This document shows positions 5,957 through 11,762 of a stretch of DNA of 11,762 nt, piece by piece (within the stretch, counting starts at the first letter, position 1; each line of letters opens with the position of its first letter). The translations under genes and the position numbers were made by a program. Source of the stretch: an uncultured Desulfovibrio sp. (GTDB lineage Bacteria > Desulfobacterota > Desulfovibrionia > Desulfovibrionales > Desulfovibrionaceae). Location: NCBI RefSeq assembly GCF_949282365.1, contig NZ_CASDOY010000064.1, positions 1 through 11,762 of the forward strand. Reading direction: 5' to 3'. Under the pieces are notes generated by a model, which saw only the letters and a list, made by a program, of their open reading frames with translations, was not told the DNA's origin and ran no database searches.

Positions 5957-8136
5957 GCGACATCATCCTGCCCGCCCCCACCCCGGAACGCCCGGAGATC
6001 CTGGCCCCGGCCGGCGACGCCCAGTGCTTCACCGCGGCCCTGGCCGCCGGCGCCGACGCCGTGTATCTGGGCCTGAAGCACTTTTCGGCCCGCATGCAGG
6101 CCGAGAACTTCGGCCTCACCGACCTTTCACGCCTCACGGACCTGGCCCACGAGGAGCAGGCCCGCGTCTATGTGGCCATGAACGTGCTGGTCAAACCGCA
6201 GGAGACCGCGGCCGCCTACCGCCTCATCCACCGCCTGGCGCGGCAGGTGCGGCCCGACGGCATCATCGTGCAGGACCTGGCCATGCTGGATCTGGCGCGG
6301 CAGGCCGGTTTCGAGGGCGAGATCAACCTCTCCACCCTGGCCAACATCACCCATCCGCAGGGCCTGCAGACCGCCAGGGATCTGGGAGCCAGCCGCGTCA
6401 TCCTGCCGCGCGAGCTCTCCATCGACGAGATCCGCGCCATGGGCGAGGCCTGCCCCGAAGGGCTGGATCTGGAATGTTTCGTCCACGGCGCGCTCTGCTA
6501 CTGCGTGTCCGGCCGCTGCTACTGGTCCAGCTACATGGGCGGCAAGAGCGGCCTGCGCGGCCGCTGCGTGCAGCCCTGCCGCCGTGTCTACCGCCAGGGC
6601 GGCGCGGCGGCGGCCGGTCTTGCCAGACAGGCGGAGCAGCAGGCCCGCGAACAGGGGCGGGAACAGGGCCGCAACGGCCGTGACGGCGGTCGTGACCCGC
6701 GCCGCCCCCGGCCCCAGCGCAGCAATCCCGGCAAGGGCCGCGACGGGCGTTTCTTCTCCTGTCTGGACCTCTCGCTGGACGTGCTGGCCAAGACCCTGCT
6801 GCATATCCCGCATCTGGTCTCGTGGAAGATCGAAGGCCGCAAGAAGGGCCCGCACTACGTCTATCATGTGGTCACGGCCTATCGCATGCTGCGCGACAAT
6901 CCCGGCGACCCGCAGGTCCGCAAGGATGCCGAGTCCATCCTCGAGATGGCCCTGGGCCGTCCCGGCAGCCGGGCCCGCTTCCTGCCGCACAAGGACAACC
7001 TCATCCCCACCGATCCGTCCGGCCAGACCAGCTCCGGCCTGCTGGCGGGCAAAGTCAGCCTCACGCCCGAAGGCCAGGTGCTGCTCAAGCCCCACTTCGA
7101 GCTGCTGCCCCAGGACTATCTGCGCGTGGGCGTGGAGGACGAACGCTGGCACGCCACCCTGCCCGTGACGCGCCGCACGCCCAAGGCGGGCACCCTGCTG
7201 CTGCGCCTGCCCAAGCACAAGACGCCCAAGGCGGGCACGCCGGTCTTCCTCATCGACCGCCGCGAGCCCGAACTGCTGCAGATCCTCAAGGACTGGCAGG
7301 CCCGCCTGGACCGCATGCCCACCCGTCCCAGCAAGGCCGTGGAAAGCGATCCCCGCCTGCCCCGGCCCGTCAGGCCCGCGCCCCGGCCCGACATGACGGT
7401 GCGCGCCAGCATGCCCCAGGGCCGCGAGACCCGCGGCTGCCGCAGCCAGCACACCGGCCTGTGGCTCTCGCCGCGCACGGCCGACATCTCGCGCACCATC
7501 GCCCCGCGCATCTGCTGGTGGCTGCCGCCCGTCATCTGGCCCGAGGAGGAGGAATCCATCCGCCGCCGTCTGGCCCACCTGACCCGCGAAGGCGCGCGCC
7601 ACTTCGTCTGCAACGCGCCCTGGCAGCGCGACCTCTTCCCGGCGGAACTGCTGGCCCGCATGCACGACGGGCCCGCCGACGCCAAAAAGGACGACGCCCT
7701 GGACCTGCTGGCCGGGCCCTTCTGCAACGTGGCCAATGCCGCCGCCCTGGGCGTGCTGGCCGGCATGGGCTTCAAGGGCGCCTTCATCAGTCCCGAGCTG
7801 CCCGTCGACGACATCCTGGCCCTGCCCCGCCAGAGCCCGCTGCCGCTGGGCATGGTGCTGGGCGGATTCTGGCCCGTGGGCATCAGCCGCTTCGGTCTGC
7901 TGGGCATCAAGCCCAACGAGCCCTTCATGAGCCCCAAGGGCGAAGTCTTCTGGGCCCGCCAGTACGGCGGCAATGTCTGGCTCTATCCCGGCTGGCCCCT
8001 GGACATCAGCAGCAAGCGGCAGGAACTGCAGCAGGCGGGCTACAGCTTCTTCGCCAGACTGGAAGAGAACCCGCCCGCCAGCCTGCCCGAGATGCGCCGA
8101 CAGGGCCTGTTCAACTGGGACGGCGCCCTGCTGTAA
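5953..8136 (+). CDS. U32-family protein, probable Fe-S RNA-modifying enzyme
   Basis: The protein has 727 residues. Residues 14-215 are the U32 barrel, beginning EILAPAGD (15-22) and AAGADAVYLGLKHFSAR (31-47). The family signature is at 174-192 (ECFVHGALC followed by SGRCYWS), then RGRCVQPCR (202-210) and FFSCLDLS (267-274). Cys182, Cys189, Cys205 and Cys270 fit the four cysteines that hold a 4Fe-4S cluster in UbiU/UbiV. In E. coli, RlhA and TrhP of this family hydroxylate 23S rRNA and tRNA, so an RNA-modification role is more likely than the peptidase of the family name. An Arg/Gln/Gly-rich insertion (about 215-265) separates the last two cysteines. A Pro/Arg-rich linker lies at 453-495. The C-terminal part has NVANAAALGVLAGMGFKGAF (592-611) and FISPELPVDDI (611-621), resembling the second half of long U32 proteins. 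ATG 5953 overlaps the epimerase stop (ATGA). The substrate is unknown. Confidence 0.85.
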   Translation: MSDIILPAPTPERPEILAPAGDAQCFTAALAAGADAVYLGLKHFSARMQAENFGLTDLSRLTDLAHEEQARVYVAMNVLVKPQETAAAYRLIHRLARQVRPDGIIVQDLAMLDLARQAGFEGEINLSTLANITHPQGLQTARDLGASRVILPRELSIDEIRAMGEACPEGLDLECFVHGALCYCVSGRCYWSSYMGGKSGLRGRCVQPCRRVYRQGGAAAAGLARQAEQQAREQGREQGRNGRDGGRDPRRPRPQRSNPGKGRDGRFFSCLDLSLDVLAKTLLHIPHLVSWKIEGRKKGPHYVYHVVTAYRMLRDNPGDPQVRKDAESILEMALGRPGSRARFLPHKDNLIPTDPSGQTSSGLLAGKVSLTPEGQVLLKPHFELLPQDYLRVGVEDERWHATLPVTRRTPKAGTLLLRLPKHKTPKAGTPVFLIDRREPELLQILKDWQARLDRMPTRPSKAVESDPRLPRPVRPAPRPDMTVRASMPQGRETRGCRSQHTGLWLSPRTADISRTIAPRICWWLPPVIWPEEEESIRRRLAHLTREGARHFVCNAPWQRDLFPAELLARMHDGPADAKKDDALDLLAGPFCNVANAAALGVLAGMGFKGAFISPELPVDDILALPRQSPLPLGMVLGGFWPVGISRFGLLGIKPNEPFMSPKGEVFWARQYGGNVWLYPGWPLDISSKRQELQQAGYSFFARLEENPPASLPEMRRQGLFNWDGALL

Positions 8137-8156
8137 GACGTCTTTGGGGAGAGAGG

Positions 8157-8184
8157 TTTTGGGGGAGGGGCCTCCCTCCCCCAA
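8157..8184. other. Perfect GC-rich hairpin after the U32 gene
   Basis: GGGGGAGGG (8161-8169) and CCCTCCCCC (8174-8182) pair around GCCT, extended by TT/AA to 11 bp. It has no T tract on either strand, so it may stabilise the 3' end or pause transcription rather than terminate it. It belongs to the C-rich intergenic motif described in the findings. Confidence 0.55.
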
Positions 8185-8249
8185 GCCCATCCCTTCCCCG
8201 GCGCGCTCGGCGCGGGCAAGCTCGCGGCCCCGGTCCTGCCCACGTCACA

Positions 8250-8278
8250 GGGCCGTGCCCAGGCATGGCCCCGTTTTT
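8250..8278 (+). terminator. Intrinsic terminator of the epimerase-U32 operon
   Basis: GGGCCGTGC (8250-8258) pairs with GCATGGCCC (8263-8271), with one G-T wobble and a CCAG loop. CG and then TTTTT (8274-8278) follow. It lies 114 bases after the U32 stop and before the methyltransferase gene, separating the two transcription units. The remainder of 8137-8365 is C-rich and shows no gene. Confidence 0.65.
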
Positions 8279-8365
8279 CCCTGCCGCCGGTAAGCCCCGG
8301 GCAAGGGGCGCTCCCCCCTGCCGCCTCTCCCCCTCCAACGGACCGCCTTCCCCAGCCGCACGCTC

Positions 8366-9427
8366 ATGGACGATATCGCCATCACCGCAGCCCGCGCCCT
8401 CTTTCCCCGGGGCCTGCGCCAGCCGGAAGACAGCTACCGCTTCGGCGCGGACGCCCTGCTGCTGGCGGCCTTCGCGGCGGAAAGCCTCGCCTCCCTGCCG
8501 GGCACGGCCCCGCGCGCGGTGGCGGAACTGGGCAGCGGCTGCGGCGCGGCCCTGCTGGGCCTGTGCCTGCGCCTGCCGTCCGCCACGACGGGGACGACGG
8601 GACATCGCCGCCAGCAAGCAGCGCGCCCCTGCCCGTCTCCCGGCACGGGACCGTCAACGGCAGCGCCCGCCGCCTCTTGCGGACAGCCGCCGGACGCAGG
8701 CCGCCGGGAAAAAACCGTACCGCCCCTGCGCGCCCTGGGTCTGGAACGGGATGCGGCCCTGTGCGCCGCCGCCCGGGACAACGCCCGCCTGCTGGGGCTG
8801 GACGACAGCTGCCGTTTCCGGCAGGGCGACCTGGCCGACACGCATTTTTTGCGCCACTGCGGCGAAAACAGCTTCCATCTCATCCTGGCCAACCCGCCCT
8901 ATGCCGTGCCGGGCAACGGCCGTCCTTCGCCCAGGCCCCGGCGCGAGGCCGCCCTGCGCGGTGCCGGGCCCCTGCCCGTCGCCCCCTCCTCCGCCCTGCC
9001 CGGTACGCTGCCGCCTGGCGCGCCCTTGGCCAATGCCCTGCCGCCCGCCGTGCCGGCGTCCGACGCCCTGGGCGTCTTCTGCCGTGCGGCCCGGCGTCTG
9101 CTGCGCCATCACGGCCTGTTCTGCTGCATCTTCCCGGCCGCCGACCTGCCCCGCCTGCTCTCCATACTGGACCGGGAGCGCCTGGGCTGCCGCCGCATCC
9201 TGCCCCTCTGCCCCCGGAGCGGCGAAGCCGCCAAACGGGTACTGGTACTGGCCCGCAAGGACGCCGCCGCCCGCTGCCTGCTGGAAGCGCCCCTGCCCCT
9301 GCATGACGGGCAGGGCTGGAGCCGGGAGGCCCTCGCCTTCTGTCCCTGGCTGGGCGCGGGCCATGAGGCAACAACGGCCCGGGGCCCGCAGGATACCAGG
9401 CCCGGGACCCATGACCTTTCGTTTTAA
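8366..9427 (+). CDS. TrmN6-like tRNA adenine-N6 methyltransferase with insertions
   Basis: This 353-residue class I SAM-dependent methyltransferase resembles TrmN6 (YfiC), which methylates N6 of adenine 37 in tRNA1(Val). The N-terminal RQPEDSYRFGADALLLAAF (18-36) matches the family's entry motif. Motif I is AELGSGCGAALLGL (53-66), the acidic strand LGLERDA is at 124-130, and the N6-adenine catalytic motif NPPY is at 176-179 within LILANPPY. FCRAARRLLRHHGLF (238-252) and KRVLVLARK (290-298) complete the fold. It is about 100 residues longer than usual TrmN6. An Ala/Pro/Gly-rich insertion at about 73-120 splits motif I from the acidic strand, and a second one follows NPPY at about 196-232. Both are in frame. 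No clear ribosome site precedes ATG 8366, but the entry motif begins at residue 18, so the start cannot lie much further downstream. The insertions could change the substrate, and HemK/PrmC-like activity is a less likely alternative. Confidence 0.8.
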   Translation: MDDIAITAARALFPRGLRQPEDSYRFGADALLLAAFAAESLASLPGTAPRAVAELGSGCGAALLGLCLRLPSATTGTTGHRRQQAARPCPSPGTGPSTAAPAASCGQPPDAGRREKTVPPLRALGLERDAALCAAARDNARLLGLDDSCRFRQGDLADTHFLRHCGENSFHLILANPPYAVPGNGRPSPRPRREAALRGAGPLPVAPSSALPGTLPPGAPLANALPPAVPASDALGVFCRAARRLLRHHGLFCCIFPAADLPRLLSILDRERLGCRRILPLCPRSGEAAKRVLVLARKDAAARCLLEAPLPLHDGQGWSREALAFCPWLGAGHEATTARGPQDTRPGTHDLSF

Positions 9428-10048
9428 GGGGGAAGGGGCCCCTTTGCCTTGCTGTCGATGCCCGTAAGGCCTTGCGGCCAACGGGCACGGCCCTGCGGGC
9501 CGCCGTCCGGTCGCGCGCTGCTGTCGATGCCCGTAAGGCCTTACGGCCAACGGGCACGGTCCTGTGGGCCGCCGTCCGCCCGTAAGGCCTTACGGCCAAC
9601 GGGCACGGTCCTGTGGGCCGCCGTCCGGTCGCGCGCTGCTGTCGATGCCCGTAAGGCCTTACGGCCAACGGGCACGGTCCTGTGGGCCGCCGTCCGGTCG
9701 CGCGCTGCTGTCGATGCCCGTAAGGCCTTACGGGCAACGGGCACGGTCCTGCGGGCCGCCGTCCGGTCGCGCCTTGGGGTGCAGCTTGCGGCACCAAGGG
9801 CTTCCTTCCCCCCTCAAGATCCCCCATCCTCCCCCCAACCCGGCCGATTCTTACCGACAGCAAGGACGGGGGTCCTCTCTTCTGAAAATGATGTTTCTTT
9901 CAGTAGAGCAGTCGGAACATCCCACAGGAGCGCAGCCCCCGCTGACGGGTCCCGCCCCCAAAGCCCGCCGGGCCGCAGCGGCCTTGCCTTGCGCCCGGCT
10001 TTCCATAACAATGACAGCTCTGTCCACCCTCCATCGCGGAGCCTTTGC
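9428..10048. other. 621-bp gene-free region with repeat array
   Basis: After the methyltransferase stop comes the palindrome AAGGGGCCCCTT (9433-9444). The repeat array occupies 9451-9772. A hairpin spans 9772-9799 (CCTTGG...CCAAGG with TGC/GCA inside), followed by a C-rich stretch (9800-9842). An AT-richer patch at 9880-9912 has the inverted repeat CTGAAA/TTTCAG (9882-9887 and 9898-9903). GC-rich sequence then leads to the next gene. TTGCCT (9984-9989), 16 bases and TAACAA (10006-10011) are a weak promoter candidate for the downstream gene. Small open frames here have no supporting composition. Confidence 0.6.
9451..9772 (+). repeat. Tandem array of five 69-bp palindrome-bearing repeats
   Basis: The units are 9451-9519, 9520-9578, 9579-9637, 9638-9706 and 9707-9772. 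Units 1 and 4 are full 69-bp copies. The last 10 bases of unit 2 and the first 10 of unit 3 are missing as one 20-bp deletion, and unit 5 ends three bases early. Units 2-5 contain the perfect 16-bp palindrome CCGTAAGGCCTTACGG, enclosed by arms TGCCCGT and ACGGGCA. A second hairpin follows, GGCCC-TGC-GGGCC in unit 1. In units 2-4 the stem keeps pairing through a C-to-T change that gives G-U. Copies are nearly identical, so the array is recent or kept uniform. It lies between two same-strand genes. Confidence 0.95.
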
Positions 10049-10052
10049 ATGA
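9888..10052 (+). CDS. Doubtful 54-codon frame overlapping the next start
   Basis: An open frame from ATG 9888 (MMFLSVEQSEHP...) ends with TGA at 10050-10052, overlapping the ATG of the PHP-helicase gene as ATGA. The overlap would suit a translationally coupled leader peptide. However, there is no ribosome site before 9888, the composition is Ala/Pro-rich like random GC-rich DNA, and the frame is open far upstream through the repeats. I list it only because of the overlap and because it starts in the AT-richer patch. Confidence 0.12.
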   Translation: MMFLSVEQSEHPTGAQPPLTGPAPKARRAAAALPCARLSITMTALSTLHRGAFA

Positions 10053-11762
10053 ATTTCATCGCCGACCTGCACATCCATTCCCGTTTCTCCCGCGCCACCA
10101 GCAAGCAGCTCTCGCCCCGGCATCTGGCCGCCTGGGCCCGCTGCAAGGGCATCCATGTGCTGGGCACCGGCGACTTCACCCACCCGCAATGGCGGGACGA
10201 GCTGCGCCAGCAGCTGGTGCGCGACGAGGCAAGCGGCCTGTACCGCCTGTCCGGCCCGGCCGAGGAGCTGGACTTCTTGCAGGGCAGGACGCCGCCGGAC
10301 GCCGGCGGCCCCCTGTTCCTGCTCCAGACCGAGATCAGCTCCATCTACAAGCGCCAGGGCAGGGTGCGCAAAGTCCACAACCTGATCTTCGTGCCCTCGC
10401 TGGACGATGCCGACCGCCTGTCCCGGCGGCTGGAGGCGGTGGGCAACCTGCACTCCGACGGCCGCCCCATCCTGGGGCTGGATTCCCGCGACCTGCTGGA
10501 GATGACCCTGGAGGTCTGCCCCGAAGCCGTGCTCGTCCCGGCCCATGTCTGGACGCCGTGGTTCGCCCTGTTCGGCTCCAAATCCGGTTTCGACCGTCTG
10601 GAGGATTGCTTCGACGACCTTTCGTCCCACATCTTCGCGCTGGAGACGGGCCTGTCTTCGGATCCGGGCATGAACCGCATGGTCAGCCGTCTGGACGGCT
10701 ACGCGCTGATCTCCAATTCCGACGCCCATTCCGGGGCCAATCTGGGCCGCGAGGCCAACTTCTTCGCGGGCGCGCCCTCCTATGACGGCATCTTCAGCGC
10801 CCTGCGCGCCGCGGCCCGCCGCCTGCCGCCCGACGGGCAGCCCGGGGACTGCCGCTTCCTGGGCACCATGGAGTTCTACCCCGAGGAGGGCAAATACCAT
10901 CTGGACGGGCACCGGGCCTGCAATGTGGTGCTGGAGCCGCGCGAGGCCCTGGCCCTGGACAATATCTGCCCGGTCTGCGGCAAACCCCTGACCATCGGCG
11001 TGCTGCACCGCGTCTGCGAGCTGGCCGACCGCGATGCGCCCGCCAGCCTGCCCCACGAGCCGGAGGCCCGGCCCCTGATCCCCCTGCCCGAGCTGGTGGG
11101 CGAGATCCTGGGCGCGGGCAGCGGCTCGCGCAAGGTGCAGGACAGGTATGCGAGCCTGCTGCGCGAGCTGGGCCCGGATCTGGACATCCTCTGCCGCATG
11201 GAGCTGGACGAGGTGCGCCGCCACTGGGAACCGCTGGGCGAGGCCGTGGCCCGCATGCGCCGGGGCCAGGTCATGCGCAAGGGCGGCTATGACGGCGAAT
11301 ACGGCGTGGTGCGCGTCTTCAGCCCCGAGGAGGCGGCGGGCCTGCAGAGCGGCGCGCGGGGCAGCCTGCTGGCCGGGACGGCGCCCCGCAAGCGCGGACG
11401 GCCCAAAAAGGTGGCGGATCCGGCCCCGCAGGCCCCGGAACGGGAGGCCGCCACCGCCGTGGCCGCCATCCGCGTACGCCGCAAGAAGGACGGCGACGCG
11501 CCCGCCGAAAGCGAGCCCGAGCCTGCCGCGCCCGACGGGCGCACCCTGGAGGGTTTTTCCCCGGCGCAGGCCGAGGCCCTGACCGCCGGACTGGACACGG
11601 GCACGCCCGTGCTGGTGCTGGCCGGGCCCGGCGCGGGCAAGACGCGCGTGCTGGTGGGCCGCCTGCAATATCTGCTGGCCCGGGGCGTCCCGGCGGCCCG
11701 GCTGCTGGCCGTGACCTTCACCCGGCGCGCCGCGCAGGAGATGCGCCAGCGCCTGCAGGCCC
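10049..11762 (+). CDS. EndoQ-like PHP nuclease fused to UvrD-type helicase, 3' end outside window
   Basis: 571 codons are visible and the C-terminus is cut. Residues 1-425 are a PHP-domain protein of the endonuclease Q type. The PHP metal motifs are DLHIHS (6-11), TGDFTHP (40-46), Glu95 in LLQTEIS, His110 (KVHN), His166 (PAHVWTPW) and NSDAHS (223-228). A zinc site follows: Cys291, then CPVCGKPLTIGVLHRV (307-322). GYDGEYG (413-419) resembles the EndoQ C-terminal motif. Archaeal EndoQ nicks DNA 5' of uracil, hypoxanthine, xanthine and abasic sites. Residues 430-500 are a charged linker with RKRGRPKK (447-454), an AT-hook-like core. The helicase starts with FSPAQAEAL (Q motif, 503-511), Walker A GPGAGKT (526-532) and motif Ia VTFTRRAAQEM (555-565), as in UvrD/Rep. 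GGAG seven bases before ATG 10049 sets the start. This is probably a cytosolic DNA-repair enzyme. The nuclease activity is inferred from family and metal ligands. Confidence 0.9.
   Translation, partial: MNFIADLHIHSRFSRATSKQLSPRHLAAWARCKGIHVLGTGDFTHPQWRDELRQQLVRDEASGLYRLSGPAEELDFLQGRTPPDAGGPLFLLQTEISSIYKRQGRVRKVHNLIFVPSLDDADRLSRRLEAVGNLHSDGRPILGLDSRDLLEMTLEVCPEAVLVPAHVWTPWFALFGSKSGFDRLEDCFDDLSSHIFALETGLSSDPGMNRMVSRLDGYALISNSDAHSGANLGREANFFAGAPSYDGIFSALRAAARRLPPDGQPGDCRFLGTMEFYPEEGKYHLDGHRACNVVLEPREALALDNICPVCGKPLTIGVLHRVCELADRDAPASLPHEPEARPLIPLPELVGEILGAGSGSRKVQDRYASLLRELGPDLDILCRMELDEVRRHWEPLGEAVARMRRGQVMRKGGYDGEYGVVRVFSPEEAAGLQSGARGSLLAGTAPRKRGRPKKVADPAPQAPEREAATAVAAIRVRRKKDGDAPAESEPEPAAPDGRTLEGFSPAQAEALTAGLDTGTPVLVLAGPGAGKTRVLVGRLQYLLARGVPAARLLAVTFTRRAAQEMRQRLQA

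Noticed and set aside
5953..8136. Collagenase-type peptidase role for the U32 protein
   Set aside because: The family name is historical. The cysteine pattern fits Fe-S hydroxylase-type members, and no protease catalytic residues or secretion signal can be seen.
9451..9772. CRISPR array
   Set aside because: The units repeat end to end without unique spacers, the period is 69 bp throughout, and no cas gene is near.
8880..9863. Minus-strand repeat protein of 23-residue units across the tandem array
   Set aside because: The frame stays open only because 69 is a multiple of 3 and GC content is high. It runs antisense into the methyltransferase gene, and the 20-bp deletion between units changes the frame.

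Overview
The window is GC-rich chromosomal DNA with dense, orderly genes and no mobile element. The SahR-type regulator next to S-adenosylhomocysteine hydrolase, the roughly 470-residue form of that hydrolase, and a PHP/UvrD fusion protein all point to a sulfate-reducing Desulfovibrionaceae bacterium (Desulfovibrio or a close relative). This assignment is from memory of gene order and protein style, not from a search.

Layout. (1) 1-772, minus: the 5' part of an Ala/Pro/Arg-rich, probably disordered protein of unknown function, running off the left edge. (2) 870-1796, plus: an ArsR-family regulator fused to a SAM-methyltransferase-like domain (SahR type). A palindromic candidate operator lies in the divergent promoter region (773-869). 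(3) 2111-3532, plus: ahcY, preceded by a 314-bp leader/intergenic region with GC-rich hairpins and followed by a very strong terminator that works in both directions. (4) 3859-4854, minus: a four-helix membrane protein of unknown function. (5) 4949-5956 and 5953-8136, plus: a nucleotide-sugar epimerase (UDP-glucuronate 4-epimerase type) overlapping by ATGA a long U32-family Fe-S protein, with a terminator at about 8250-8278. (6) 8366-9427, plus: a TrmN6-like tRNA adenine-N6 methyltransferase with two lineage-specific insertions. (7) 9428-10048: a gene-free stretch holding five copies of a 69-bp tandem repeat. A sixth, diverged copy sits 5.7 kb away on the opposite strand, between ahcY and the membrane protein. 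(8) 10049-end, plus: an endonuclease Q-like PHP domain with a zinc site, fused through an AT-hook-like linker to a UvrD-type helicase. The gene is cut by the right edge.

How the genes fit together. SahR and AhcY form a sensor/enzyme pair of the activated methyl cycle: AhcY removes S-adenosylhomocysteine, and SahR probably senses that metabolite (or SAM) and controls the pathway. The U32 protein and the TrmN6-like enzyme are both plausibly RNA-modification enzymes. The last gene looks like a DNA-repair enzyme that joins a lesion-specific nickase to a helicase.

The most interesting items are the EndoQ-UvrD fusion and the dispersed repeat, whose arms are conserved while the bases between them change.
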